This document shows positions 8,813 to 17,089 of a DNA stretch of 64,000 bases, piece after piece. Numbering within the stretch: the stretch's first letter is position 1; each line of letters begins with the position of its first letter. The notes under the pieces were generated by a model. That model did no database searches. It saw only the letters and a list, made by a program, of their open reading frames with translations, and was not told the origin of the DNA. The stretch is from JAGOBP01 sp964550855 (GTDB lineage Bacteria; Chloroflexota; Anaerolineae; Fen-1058): contig CAZKBQ010000001.1 in NCBI GenBank assembly GCA_964550855.1, positions 62,001-126,000 on the forward strand. Direction: 5' to 3'. The position numbers and the translations under genes were made by a program.

Positions 8813-9283
8813 ATGCAGATTCAATCGGAAGCGCAGGCTCTGACGATGGTAAGCGACGTTCGCAATGACCCGCGCGAGCGCGAAGCGGCCGTCCGTTTTC
8901 TGACCGAGCATCCGTCGCCGCAGGCGATTCAACAATTGGTGCGGCTGCTGGAGGACGGGGATTTTGGGGTGCGTTGGGAGTCGGCGGTGGGGCTGGCTCA
9001 GCTCGGCGAAGTGGCGCTGCCGGAGCTGCTGAAGGCGCTGGTCGATCCGCAGCGGGTGGCGGATCCCAGACTGCGTGAGGGGGCATATCACGTTTTGCAC
9101 TACAACCACAGCCCGGAGGTCCTCAGCCTGACGCGGCAGTTGATGCTGGCGCTGAAAGGGGCGGCCGCCGACATTGCGACGCTGGAAGCGGCCAGCAGCG
9201 TGCTGGCGAAAGTGCAGGCGCGACGGCAGGCGGCCGACAGAGCAGCGGCGGTGATGGCGCGCGCCGCGGAAAACGGTTCATGA
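8813..9283 (+). CDS. HEAT-repeat protein
   Basis: A 156-residue helical protein with about three HEAT-type repeats: AIQQLVRLLED..FGVRWESAVGLAQLG, then ALPELLKALVD..VADPRLREGAYHVL, and a weaker third. Such repeats are protein-interaction scaffolds, similar to the PBS lyase-type HEAT modules. An AGAGGAG ribosome-binding site precedes the ATG. No catalytic residues are seen. It belongs to the small-gene run behind the kinase. Confidence 0.75.
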   Translation: MQIQSEAQALTMVSDVRNDPREREAAVRFLTEHPSPQAIQQLVRLLEDGDFGVRWESAVGLAQLGEVALPELLKALVDPQRVADPRLREGAYHVLHYNHSPEVLSLTRQLMLALKGAAADIATLEAASSVLAKVQARRQAADRAAAVMARAAENGS

Positions 9284-9382
9284 GGCGCGGGGTGGGCGCG
9301 TTAACGCCTCCCCGCCCAATCGGGCGCCGGCAGCCGTGTAGGTGGTCGGCCGGTGCAGTGATGATGCGAAAGGAGTTTCATC

Positions 9383-10120
9383 ATGTCTGAACAAAGTGCA
9401 ATCGGTGTCTATGACACCATGTCGAAAGCAGAAGATGCCGTCCGCCGGCTGAATCTGGGCGGCTTTCCGATCAAGCAGGTGTCGATCGTCGCTCAAAACC
9501 TGCAGAGCGAGCGCGAGGTGCATGGTTTCATCACGGCCGGTGATGTGGCCAAAGACGGCGCGGCCACCGGCGCATGGGTTGGCGGGCTGTTCGGGCTGCT
9601 GATCGGCGCGGCGTTCGTGTGGCTGCCGGGCTTTGGGCCGCTGATGATTGCCGGGCCGCTGTCGGCGGCGCTGCTGGGCGGCGTGGAAGGCGCGGTGGCC
9701 GGCGCAGTGGGCGGCGGCGCGCTGGGCGCGTTGGTGGGCTGGGGCGTGTCCAAGCAGCATATCCTCAAGTATGAGGAGGTGTTGAAAGGCGGCAAGTACC
9801 TGGTCATCGCGCACGGTAGTGAGGCCGATGTCGAGCGGGCGCGCGAGATCCTGAGCAACTCCGGCGCGACTGATCTAAAGGTGCATGCTCAACAGCCTGA
9901 ACCGGCGGCCCAGCCCGCGTCGGAAGAGGCTCTAAAAGGCGATTACGCCTACGGCTTGCGAACTCAACCGGCCGAGGCAGGCGGGCCGGACTTCGCGCAG
10001 GGCGAGCGCACGCAGCCGGCCGAACCTTCGCAGCCGGATTATGCGCGAGGCGAGCGCACGCAGCCGTCGAAGCCGGGCGCGCCGGACTTCGCGCGCGGCC
10101 AGCGCAAGCAGGGTGTGTAA
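9383..10120 (+). CDS. General stress protein 17M-like membrane-associated protein with C-terminal 16-residue repeats
   Basis: The N-terminal part (about residues 5-75 and 130-165) resembles the general-stress-protein 17M-like/YflT fold (VYDTMSKAEDAVRRLN..GGFPIKQVSIVA). It encloses a Gly/Ala-rich hydrophobic stretch at about 58-118 that could form two membrane helices, as in the glycine-zipper members of this group. The last 60 residues are about 3.5 copies of a 16-residue repeat with the core D(Y/F)A-x-G-x-RTQP. The AAAGGAG ribosome-binding site is strong. The function is unknown; a stress role is inferred from the family. The repeat tail looks like an expandable linker. Confidence 0.75.
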   Translation: MSEQSAIGVYDTMSKAEDAVRRLNLGGFPIKQVSIVAQNLQSEREVHGFITAGDVAKDGAATGAWVGGLFGLLIGAAFVWLPGFGPLMIAGPLSAALLGGVEGAVAGAVGGGALGALVGWGVSKQHILKYEEVLKGGKYLVIAHGSEADVERAREILSNSGATDLKVHAQQPEPAAQPASEEALKGDYAYGLRTQPAEAGGPDFAQGERTQPAEPSQPDYARGERTQPSKPGAPDFARGQRKQGV

Positions 10121-10189
10121 GTCCGCGCTTGCACAGCGTCGCTGTGTGGGTGCCCACACAGTGGTCGCTGTGCGGGCGCGATCAAATTC

Positions 10190-10218
10190 GACTGACCCTG
10201 CCTGTCACAGGGTCAGTC
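10190..10218 (+). other. Hairpin just upstream of doxX-like gene
   Basis: GACTGACCCTG (10190-10200) and its perfect complement (10208-10218) form an 11-bp stem with a 7-nt loop ending 6 bp before the ribosome-binding site at 10224-10232. There is no T-tract, so it may stabilise mRNA or affect translation rather than terminate transcription. Confidence 0.45.
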
Positions 10219-10238
10219 CCCATCAGGGAGGTTATGGT

Positions 10239-10832
10239 ATGAGCGCAGCAAAAGCAGCAGTTGACCAACGTCCGGCCCGCCAGCCGGTGACGGCCATTGA
10301 AGATTCGCCGATCGCACGATCGCTCTTCGGCGAAGTCCGATGGGCATGGATCTGGTTGATCCTGCGGATTTATGTGGGCTGGTCGTGGTTGTCGGCCGGC
10401 TGGGACAAGTTGCACAGCGATGTGTGGACCGGGGCCAAAGCCGGCACGGCGCTGACCGGCTTTATCAACGGGGCGGTGGCCAAGGCGACCGGCGCCCACC
10501 CTGACGTGCAGGATTGGTATAGCTGGTTCCTGCAGAACGTCGTGTTGCCCAACGCCAACTTCTGGAGCCATCTGGTGGCGTGGGGCGAGTTTCTGGTGGG
10601 CGTGGCGTTGATCCTGGGCCTGTTTACGGGCATCGCGGCCTTTTTTGGCAGTTTCATGAACCTCAACTATTTGCTGGCGGGCACGGTCAGCATCAACCCG
10701 GTGTTGTTCGTCATTGAGACGTGGCTGGTGCTGGCCTGGAAGACGGCGGGCTGGTGGGGGCTTGATCGCTGGGCGCTGCCGGCGCTGGGGACGCCGTGGA
10801 GTCCGGGCCGGGTGCTTAAGCACAATACGTAG
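10239..10832 (+). CDS. DoxX-family membrane protein
   Basis: I place the start at the ATG preceded by AGGGAGG at 7 nt; the longer open frame upstream runs through a hairpin and is not coding-like. The 197-residue product has four predicted membrane helices. The DoxX pattern is clear: a first helix with RIYVGWSWLSAGWDKL, a second with WGEFLVGVALILGLFTGIAAFFGSFMN, and a third with NYLLAGTVSINPV. DoxX proteins have been tied to quinone-linked sulfur oxidation and oxidative-stress complexes, but the reaction here is not determined. It closes the stress-like gene run and is followed by a strong terminator. Confidence 0.85.
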   Translation: MSAAKAAVDQRPARQPVTAIEDSPIARSLFGEVRWAWIWLILRIYVGWSWLSAGWDKLHSDVWTGAKAGTALTGFINGAVAKATGAHPDVQDWYSWFLQNVVLPNANFWSHLVAWGEFLVGVALILGLFTGIAAFFGSFMNLNYLLAGTVSINPVLFVIETWLVLAWKTAGWWGLDRWALPALGTPWSPGRVLKHNT

Positions 10833-10862
10833 CGTCTCAACGGTTCAGTCAGTCCGCAGTGT

Positions 10863-10898
10863 GCCAGGCGAGAGCGGCGGCTCCTCTCGCCTGGTTTT
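10863..10898 (+). terminator. Rho-independent terminator after doxX-like gene
   Basis: An 11-bp stem (CCAGGCGAGAG 10864-10874 with 10884-10894), 9-nt loop and a TTTT tail at 10895-10898 form a standard terminator. Confidence 0.85.
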
Positions 10899-10948
10899 GT
10901 ATGCCTGATCGCCGGCACATACCGATCGGGACGCAGTGAGGTCCATCG

Positions 10949-10965
10949 TTTAACCCCCGCTTAAG
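10949..10965 (+). promoter_or_regulatory. Second PmrA-box-like direct repeat, upstream of the heme operon promoter
   Basis: TTTAAC (10949-10954) and CTTAAG (10960-10965) are spaced 11 bp. This is the same arrangement as at 8221-8237 with one departure in the first half-site. It lies about 45 bp upstream of the predicted heme promoter. Confidence 0.35.
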
Positions 10966-11008
10966 AAAATCATTAGCCGGCCTTCATCAAAATTCTGACA
11001 AATGTCAC

Positions 11009-11036
11009 TTGATTCGATGGCTTTCAAACGTATAAT
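11009..11036 (+). promoter_or_regulatory. Promoter of the heme biosynthesis operon
   Basis: TTGATT (11009-11014), a 16-bp spacer and a perfect TATAAT (11031-11036) stand in a locally AT-rich stretch 88 bp before the first gene of the heme cluster. The AT-rich leader (11037-11100) contains several TTTA/TAAA words and could hold an operator, but I see no clear palindrome. Confidence 0.65.
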
Positions 11037-11123
11037 CGGATAGGTTTGCATAGATTTAGTAAACTTTAATTTATCGGGCGTATCTTCACGCGATTGCCCG
11101 CGACTTCATTGCACAGGGTGACT

Positions 11124-11774
11124 ATGACGACAACCTGGTTGGGATTGAATGAGGCGGCCAAGCGGTTGGGCATCCACCCGACGACGCTGCGTCGCTGGGC
11201 GGACACCGGTGAAGTTCCGGTGATGATCACACCGGGCGGGCATCGCCGCTTTGACGCGGCCGAGCTCGATCGGTTTGCGGTTGAACACCATCAGCTGCGC
11301 ATTGTCGTCGGCATCGAGCAGACCCTGGCCGAGCGGCTGCTGGTGGAGACGCGCCAGCAGCTCGACAGCGAACGCGGCCAGCCCTGGCTGTCGATGTATG
11401 ACGATGAGGCCCGCCAACACAAGCGCCTGCTGGGCCGACAGTTGATGGACACCCTGTTGCAATACATCTCGCTGAAGGACGGCGGCGAGGAGCTGCTGGA
11501 GAAGGCCCGCGCCATCGGGCGTGAGCACGCCGAAAGCAGTCTGAATCTGGAGCTGCCGCTCGCTCAGACGCTGAAAATTGTGCTGTTCTTCCGCGACATC
11601 ATTTTCGATGTGGCGCTGTGTGTGCCCGAAATTGCTCAGGCCAGGACCGAGGTGAATGCGCCGCTGCTGCGCCGCATCGATGCCCTGCTCAGCGCCGTTG
11701 AACTGGCCGTGGTCGAGACGTACGATCAGTCGGGCCTGCCGGGCCACACCAGCCGATCGGAACTTCACGCTTAA
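11124..11774 (+). CDS. MerR-type HTH regulator with C-terminal sensor-like domain
   Basis: The ATG at 11124 is chosen over an upstream TTG because of the AGGGTG ribosome-binding site and because the helix-turn-helix begins directly after it. Residues 6-55 are a MerR/excisionase-type DNA-binding domain (LGLNEAAKRLGIHPTTLRRW, then TPGGHRRF). Residues about 60-205 are helical and resemble the globin-like N-terminal sensor domains of RsbR proteins (RQLMDTLLQYISLKDGGEEL, LFFRDIIFD). The stop TAA is directly followed by the hemA ATG, so it is the first gene of the heme operon and a likely regulator of it. Whether the C-terminal domain binds heme or another tetrapyrrole is a guess. Confidence 0.8.
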   Translation: MTTTWLGLNEAAKRLGIHPTTLRRWADTGEVPVMITPGGHRRFDAAELDRFAVEHHQLRIVVGIEQTLAERLLVETRQQLDSERGQPWLSMYDDEARQHKRLLGRQLMDTLLQYISLKDGGEELLEKARAIGREHAESSLNLELPLAQTLKIVLFFRDIIFDVALCVPEIAQARTEVNAPLLRRIDALLSAVELAVVETYDQSGLPGHTSRSELHA

Positions 11775-13046
11775 ATGACCATCCTCTGCGTAGGGCTATC
11801 GCATCACACCGCGCCGGTGGATCTGCGCGAGCGCCTGCATTTTTCGCCGGCCGCGCTCAAGGCGGCGCTGGCGCGGCTGGGCTGTGATCATACGGCGCGC
11901 CCGGGCGAGCTGAGCGAGCTGGCGATCCTGTCCACGTGCAATCGATTGGAAGTTTACGCGGTCTCGCACGCCGATCGATTTGAGCCGCTGATCGATTTCA
12001 TAGCCGACACCACCGGTCTGCCGCGCCGCGAGTTTGAGCCGCATGTGTATCGCCATGCCGATGAAGCCGCGGTGCTGCATCTCAATCGCGTGGCGGCCGG
12101 GCTGGATTCCATGGTCCTGGGTGAGCCGCAAATTCTGGGGCAAGTGACCGAAGCCTATGAATTGGGCTTAAGCCAGCGCGCCATCGGCCCGGTGCTCTCC
12201 GCCCTACTGCGCGCGGCCATTCACACTGGCAAGCGCGCCCGCACGGAAACCGCCATCAGCCGCAATCCGGCCAGCGTCAGTTCAGTCGCCGCCCACCTCG
12301 CCGAAAGCATGGTGCACGATCTCCGCGCCGCACAAATTGTCGTGCTGGGCGCAGGCGACATGGCGGAATTGGCCGTGGAAGCGCTGCGCAAGCGGCAGGC
12401 CACGCACATCACCGTGGTCAATCGCACGCACGCCCGGGCCGCGCAGCTGGCCGCCCGCTGGCAGGCGCGCGCGCTGACGTTTGAGCAACTTACGCCGGCG
12501 CTGATCACCGCCGACATCGTGATTGCGTCAACCGGCGCGCCGCACATCTTGATCAAGCCGCCGCTCGTGCAGGAAGTGATGACGCAGCGGCCCGATCGGC
12601 CGTTGATCTTCATCGATATTGCCGTGCCGCGCGATGTCGATCCCGAAGTCAATGCACTGCCCAACGTGCGCTGTTACGACATCGATCAGCTGGAAGCGCG
12701 CGTCAGCGGTTCGCTCGGCGAACGGCAGGAAGCTGTGCCGCACGTCGAAGCGATCATTGCCGATGAAACCGCAAATTTCATGCTGTGGCTGCACAGCCTG
12801 GACATCGCGCCGGTGATCGCCGACCTGCGCGCCAAAGCCGACGCCATTCGCCGTGCCGAAGTCGATAAAACCCTGCGGCACCTGAAAGATCTGAGCGACG
12901 CCGACAAGCGCCGCATCGAGGCGCTGAGCGAAGCCCTTGTCAGCAAGCTCTTGCACGATCCTACGTTGCGCCTGAAGGCTGAAGCCGGCAACGGCCATGC
13001 CGCGGAGTATGCTGCGGCTGTTCGTCACTTGTTTGCGCTAGGATAA
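11775..13046 (+). CDS. hemA: Glutamyl-tRNA reductase
   Basis: The 423-residue product reduces glutamyl-tRNA to glutamate-1-semialdehyde with NADPH, the first committed step of C5-type tetrapyrrole synthesis. The N-terminal motif GLSHHTAPVDLRE and the catalytic Cys55 in STCNRLEVY are intact, as are the GEPQILGQV segment, the NADPH-binding GAGDMAELA and the C-terminal dimerisation helices. The length is normal for the family. It follows the regulator without a gap and precedes hemC by 4 bp. Confidence 0.97.
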   Translation: MTILCVGLSHHTAPVDLRERLHFSPAALKAALARLGCDHTARPGELSELAILSTCNRLEVYAVSHADRFEPLIDFIADTTGLPRREFEPHVYRHADEAAVLHLNRVAAGLDSMVLGEPQILGQVTEAYELGLSQRAIGPVLSALLRAAIHTGKRARTETAISRNPASVSSVAAHLAESMVHDLRAAQIVVLGAGDMAELAVEALRKRQATHITVVNRTHARAAQLAARWQARALTFEQLTPALITADIVIASTGAPHILIKPPLVQEVMTQRPDRPLIFIDIAVPRDVDPEVNALPNVRCYDIDQLEARVSGSLGERQEAVPHVEAIIADETANFMLWLHSLDIAPVIADLRAKADAIRRAEVDKTLRHLKDLSDADKRRIEALSEALVSKLLHDPTLRLKAEAGNGHAAEYAAAVRHLFALG

Positions 13047-13050
13047 TGAG

Positions 13051-13971
13051 ATGTTGATGACGACTCGCACGCTGACGATTGGGACACGTGGTTCGGCGCT
13101 GGCCCGCTGGCAAACCGATTGGGTGATCGCCCGCTTAAAGAGCGTCTGGCCCGAACTCGATTGCCCGATCAAACTCTTTCACACGTCCGGCGACAAGATC
13201 CTAGACAAACCGCTGCCCGAAATCGGCGGCAAAGGGCTGTTTACCGAAGAGCTCGAGAACGCCTTAAAAACAGGCGAAATCGATCTGGCCGTGCATTCGC
13301 TCAAAGACCTGCCCATCGACGACGCGCCCGGGTTGACCATCGGCGCAGTCTGCGAGCGAGAAAATCCGCGTGATGTGTTGGTGTCGCGCCAGTATCACAC
13401 CTTGAAGCATCTGCCGCACGGGGCGCGCGTGGGCACCTCCAGTTTGCGACGATCGGCGCAACTGCTGGCCGCCCGACCGGATCTGCAAATTCTGTCGCTG
13501 CGCGGCAACGTCGATACCCGTCTGCGCAAGGCGATGCAGGGTGAATATGACGCCATTGTGCTGGCGGCAGCGGGCGTATTGCGCCTGGGTTTCGCCTCGC
13601 ACATTTCAGAATACCTGTCATACGACGTGATGCTGCCTGCGCCCGGTCAGGGCGCGATGGCGGTGCAATGCCGCAATGACGATCACAGCACGCTCGATTT
13701 ACTCAAACCGATCGATCATCTGCCCACCCGATCGGCCGTCCTCGCCGAACGGGCCTTTCTCAAGGGATTGGGGGGCGGTTGCTCCGCGCCCGTGGCCGCG
13801 TTGGCCGAGGTCACTCATCACTCATCGCTCGTCACTTTGACGGGTTTAGTTGCTTCAACCGATGGCCGGCAAGTGATTCGTCTTTCCGGTGAAGGCCCTG
13901 ATCCAGTTGAAGTCGGCACACGCTTGGCACAACAAGCGCTGGCGCAAGGCGCGAAAGAGTTATTGAAGTGA
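13051..13971 (+). CDS. hemC: Hydroxymethylbilane synthase (porphobilinogen deaminase)
   Basis: This 306-residue enzyme joins four porphobilinogens into hydroxymethylbilane. The N-terminal IGTRGSALARWQ, the substrate-binding HSLKDLP, the GTSSLRR motif and RGNVDTRLRK are all present. Cys244 in GGGCSAP is the dipyrromethane cofactor attachment site. The length is typical. The gene overlaps hemD in the form GTGA, which implies translational coupling. Confidence 0.97.
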   Translation: MLMTTRTLTIGTRGSALARWQTDWVIARLKSVWPELDCPIKLFHTSGDKILDKPLPEIGGKGLFTEELENALKTGEIDLAVHSLKDLPIDDAPGLTIGAVCERENPRDVLVSRQYHTLKHLPHGARVGTSSLRRSAQLLAARPDLQILSLRGNVDTRLRKAMQGEYDAIVLAAAGVLRLGFASHISEYLSYDVMLPAPGQGAMAVQCRNDDHSTLDLLKPIDHLPTRSAVLAERAFLKGLGGGCSAPVAALAEVTHHSSLVTLTGLVASTDGRQVIRLSGEGPDPVEVGTRLAQQALAQGAKELLK

Positions 13972-14750
13972 AATCAACCTTGCACGGCAAACGCATCCTC
14001 ATCACGCGCCCGCGCGCACAGGCCGCCGATCTGTACGACAAACTCGCGGCCCTGGGCGCAATCCCGATCGTGTTTCCGACGATCGAGATCGCGCCGCTGG
14101 AAGACACGTCGTCGCTGGATGAGGCGATTCGCAAATTGGATCAGTATCAATGGATCATCTTCACCAGCGTGAACGGCGTCAAAGCCTTTTGGGATCGATT
14201 AGATGTTGTAGGGGCAGGTCTCGCACCTGCCCTCAATTACGCTGCCATTGGCCCGGCCACGGCGCGCGCACTTGAATCGCACGGCGTCACCGTCACGTTG
14301 ATCCCGGATGAATACGTCGCCGAGTCAATCGCGGCAAACATCGACGACGTGCGCGGCCAAAGAATTCTGCTGCCACGCGCCGACATCGCCCGCGAGGCGC
14401 TGGCGATCGAGCTGCAAAAACGCGGCGCAATCGTGGATGAGATCGCCGCCTATCGCACCCTGCCCGCCGCGCCCGATCCGATTGCCCTGGCCGAACTTCA
14501 ACGCGGCGTCGACGTGATCACGTTCACCAGTTCATCGACTGTGCGCAACTTCGTGGCGCTGGTCGGACAGGATTCGATCTCACCGTCAACGCTCATCGCC
14601 TGCATCGGACCAATCACGGCCAGCACGGCGCGCGAACTCGGTCTGCGCGTGGACATCATGGCGAGCGAGTACACGATGAACGGTTTGGTCGCTGCCTTAG
14701 TCGATCATTTCGCGGCCCTGACCACAGAGACGCTGAGTCACAGAGGTTAA
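13968..14750 (+). CDS. hemD: Uroporphyrinogen-III synthase
   Basis: A 260-residue HemD, which closes hydroxymethylbilane to uroporphyrinogen III. The family is poorly conserved, but the opening GKRILITRPRAQAADL, the segment WIIFTSVNGVKAFW, the AAIGPATARALESHG motif and the late IGPITASTARELGL fit well. The GTG start overlaps the hemC stop. Two stretches look like repeat DNA read as protein: a short palindrome at 14207-14234, and the last dozen codons, where CACAGAGACGCTGAGTCACAGAGG resembles a common dispersed repeat. Confidence 0.92.
   Translation: MKSTLHGKRILITRPRAQAADLYDKLAALGAIPIVFPTIEIAPLEDTSSLDEAIRKLDQYQWIIFTSVNGVKAFWDRLDVVGAGLAPALNYAAIGPATARALESHGVTVTLIPDEYVAESIAANIDDVRGQRILLPRADIAREALAIELQKRGAIVDEIAAYRTLPAAPDPIALAELQRGVDVITFTSSSTVRNFVALVGQDSISPSTLIACIGPITASTARELGLRVDIMASEYTMNGLVAALVDHFAALTTETLSHRG
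14207..14234. repeat. Palindromic repeat read in frame within hemD
   Basis: GGGCAGGT (14212-14219) is followed 5 bp later by its complement (14225-14232). The flanks GTAGGGGC and CTCAAT match a dispersed GTAGGGGC-GGT palindrome type that I know from Chloroflexi and other bacteria. It codes for VVGAGLAPAL here and keeps the frame open. Confidence 0.5.
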
Positions 14751-14752
14751 AG

Positions 14753-15811
14753 ATGTTAAAGACTGTGCCGCCATCTCACGACACGCTGGCTATCAATCTG
14801 CAAGCTGAAATCAAAAATCCACAATCGGCTCGTCCTCGCCGCCTGCGGCTGAATGCCGCGTTGCGCGGCATGGTGCGCGAGACGACGCTGGCGCCGGACG
14901 ACTTCATCTATCCGCTGTTTGTCACCCACGGCCAGAACGTCAAGCACGAAGTCGGCTCGATGCCGGGCGTGTACCAGTGGTCGATCGATCAGCTCGCCCA
15001 CGAAACCGACTCGATCGCGGAGTTGGGCATCCCCGCCGTGATCCTGTTCGGCTTGCCGGCGCAGAAAGACCCGATCGGGTTGGAGAACTTCGCGCCGGAC
15101 GGCATTGTGCAGCAGGCGATTCGCGCCATCAAACGCGCCGTGCCAGACCTGATCGTCATCACAGATGTCTGCCTGTGCGAATACACCGATCATGGTCACT
15201 GCGGCATTCTGAACCACGGCGATCAGCCGCATCTGCCGGAAGGCTACGTGCTCAACGATGAAACGCTCAATGTGCTGGCGAAAGTGGCCGTGTCGCACGC
15301 CGAAGCCGGCGCCGACATCGTCGCGCCCAGCGGCATGATCGACGGGATGGTCGCCGCCATCCGATCGGGGCTGGATGCCAGCGGCTTCGAGCACCTGCCG
15401 ATTCTGTCGTATTCCACCAAGTACGCCTCCGGTTTTTACGGCCCGTTCCGCGAAGCCGCGCAGGGCGCACCCAAGTTCGGCGATCGCAAAACGCATCAGA
15501 TGGATCCGGCCAATGCGCGCGAAGCGCTGCGCGAAACCGCGCTCGATGTGGCCGAAGGCGCAGACATGCTGATGGTCAAACCGGCGCTGTCGTATCTGGA
15601 CATCATTCGCCAGACGCGCGAACAATTTCCGCAGCTGCCGCTGGCTGCCTACAACGTCAGCGGCGAATATGCCATGGTCAAGGCGGCCGCGCACAACGGC
15701 TGGATCGACGAGGAGCGCGTGGTGCTTGAGATTCTCACGAGCATCAAGCGCGCGGGCGCCGATCTCATCATCACCTATCACGCGAAGGATGCGGCTCAAT
15801 GGATCAAGTAA
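14753..15811 (+). CDS. hemB: Delta-aminolevulinic acid dehydratase (porphobilinogen synthase)
   Basis: The 352-residue product condenses two 5-aminolevulinates to porphobilinogen. It has the Cys-rich zinc-site motif DVCLCEYTDHGHCG, the first active-site Lys in STKYASGFYGPF and the Schiff-base Lys in MVKPALSYLD. Residues 1-25 precede the usual start (RPRRLRLN) and look like non-conserved, AT-richer DNA, so an inner start is possible, but only this ATG follows the hemD stop closely (2 bp). The 3' end overlaps the radical SAM gene by 13 bp. Confidence 0.96.
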   Translation: MLKTVPPSHDTLAINLQAEIKNPQSARPRRLRLNAALRGMVRETTLAPDDFIYPLFVTHGQNVKHEVGSMPGVYQWSIDQLAHETDSIAELGIPAVILFGLPAQKDPIGLENFAPDGIVQQAIRAIKRAVPDLIVITDVCLCEYTDHGHCGILNHGDQPHLPEGYVLNDETLNVLAKVAVSHAEAGADIVAPSGMIDGMVAAIRSGLDASGFEHLPILSYSTKYASGFYGPFREAAQGAPKFGDRKTHQMDPANAREALRETALDVAEGADMLMVKPALSYLDIIRQTREQFPQLPLAAYNVSGEYAMVKAAAHNGWIDEERVVLEILTSIKRAGADLIITYHAKDAAQWIK

Positions 15812-16989
15812 CCCTCACCCCTACCCCCTCTCCCATCAGGCGAGGGGAACTTACACCGCAAGCCGCGGCCGAGCGGCACCTGCACGACGCGCACATGCTG
15901 GAAGCCGATTTCGATCGCGCGCCGTTTACGATCGCGTGGGAGGTGACGCGCGCCTGCGCCTTTGCGTGCGTGCACTGCCGCGCCGACGCGCAGCATCAGC
16001 GCGATCCGAACGAGTTGACGACTGACGAAGCCCATCAGTTGATCGATCGCATCAAAGAGTTTGGCAATCCAATTTTGATCTTCACCGGCGGCGATCCGAT
16101 GATGCGGCCCGATCTGTTTGATCTGATCAAGTACGCGACGGACAAAGGGCTGCGCTGTTCGCTCACGCCGACGGCGACGGCCCTGCCTACACCCGAACGA
16201 TTGAACAAGGCGAAAGAGGCCGGCATTCGCCGCATCGCGCTGAGCCTCGATGCGCCGCGGCCCGAGGTGCACGATGCCTTCCGGCAGGTGCCCGGCTCGT
16301 GGGCGCGCACGATGAAGATCCTGCGCAATGCCCAATCGATCGGGTTGAGTGCGCAGATCAACACGACGGTGACGCGCCACAACGTCGAGCTGCTGCCGGA
16401 GATGATCCAGTTTGTGCAGGAAGTGGGCGCGGTGCAGTGGAGCGTGTTCTTCCTCGTGCCGACGGGCCGCGGCCAGATCGACGACATGATCTCGGCGGAG
16501 GAGCACGAGCGCGTCTTCAACTGGCTGTACGATCTCTCGCAGCGCGGCACGTTCGACATCAAGGCCACCGCCGCGCCGATGTATCGCCGCGTCGCCATCG
16601 AACGCAAACGCGCCGCCACCGGCGAACTCAGCGCGACGTTTCAGGGCGCGGGCTTCCAGTACGCCGATGGACTCAATCGGCCGGTGAAAGGCGTCAACGA
16701 TGGGCGCGGCTTCCTGTTCATTTCGCATGTGGGCGACATCATGCCGTCGGGCTTTTTGCCGCTGCCCGTCGCCAACGTGCGCACCGCCGATGTCGTGGAG
16801 ACGTATCGCCATCACCCGGTTTTCAAGGCGCTGCGCGATCCCGATCAGTTGAAGGGCAAGTGCCACGACTGCGACTATCGCGTGGTCTGCGGCGGCCAGC
16901 GCGGTCGCGCTTACGCCATCACCGGCGACTATCTGGAGACCGATCCGGCGTGCGCGTATGAGCCGCAAGCCAAGCACGTGGCCGCTTGA
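15799..16989 (+). CDS. Radical SAM/SPASM protein related to heme (AhbD/NirJ-type) enzymes
   Basis: A 396-residue radical SAM enzyme. The cluster motif CxxxCxxC is C53-C57-C60 (ACAFACVHC), followed by FTGGDPMMRPD and the LSLDAPRPEVHD segment. The C-terminal SPASM-like region has Cys residues in KCHDCDYRVVCGGQRG and DPAC that should bind an auxiliary Fe-S cluster. The architecture is that of AhbD (Fe-coproporphyrin decarboxylase) and NirJ relatives, and the position between hemB and hemQ supports a tetrapyrrole role. With HemQ present, its exact step is open. Codons 4-19 derive from a palindromic repeat (15809-15852); an inner start near residue 25 is possible. Confidence 0.85.
   Translation: MDQVTLTPTPSPIRRGELTPQAAAERHLHDAHMLEADFDRAPFTIAWEVTRACAFACVHCRADAQHQRDPNELTTDEAHQLIDRIKEFGNPILIFTGGDPMMRPDLFDLIKYATDKGLRCSLTPTATALPTPERLNKAKEAGIRRIALSLDAPRPEVHDAFRQVPGSWARTMKILRNAQSIGLSAQINTTVTRHNVELLPEMIQFVQEVGAVQWSVFFLVPTGRGQIDDMISAEEHERVFNWLYDLSQRGTFDIKATAAPMYRRVAIERKRAATGELSATFQGAGFQYADGLNRPVKGVNDGRGFLFISHVGDIMPSGFLPLPVANVRTADVVETYRHHPVFKALRDPDQLKGKCHDCDYRVVCGGQRGRAYAITGDYLETDPACAYEPQAKHVAA
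15809..15852. repeat. CCCTCACCCC...GAGGGG repeat forming the N-terminal codons of the radical SAM gene
   Basis: The stretch starting CCCTCACCCCTACCCCCTCTCC and ending GGCGAGGGG is a short copy of the same family as the element at 17781-17897. It supplies the residues TLTPTPSPIRRGEL at the start of the radical SAM protein. Confidence 0.6.
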
Positions 16990-17011
16990 GTACACGGTAT
17001 GGCAAAAAGCC

Positions 17012-17068
17012 AACCGCGAAGACGCCAAGACGCTAAGTTATTCTTTGCGCCTTAGCGTCTTCGCGGCG
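17012..17068. repeat. Palindromic dispersed repeat between radical SAM gene and hemQ
   Basis: CCGCGAAGACGCCAAGACGC then TAAG is followed by CTTAGCGTCTTCGCGG (17051-17066). The arms pair over 16 bp if one inner 8-bp direct repeat (GACGCCAA) loops out. It matches a widespread CGCAAAGACGC-type repeat and may work as an mRNA hairpin. Confidence 0.65.
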
Positions 17069-17089
17069 AGTGTTTGAGGAGACTAATCG

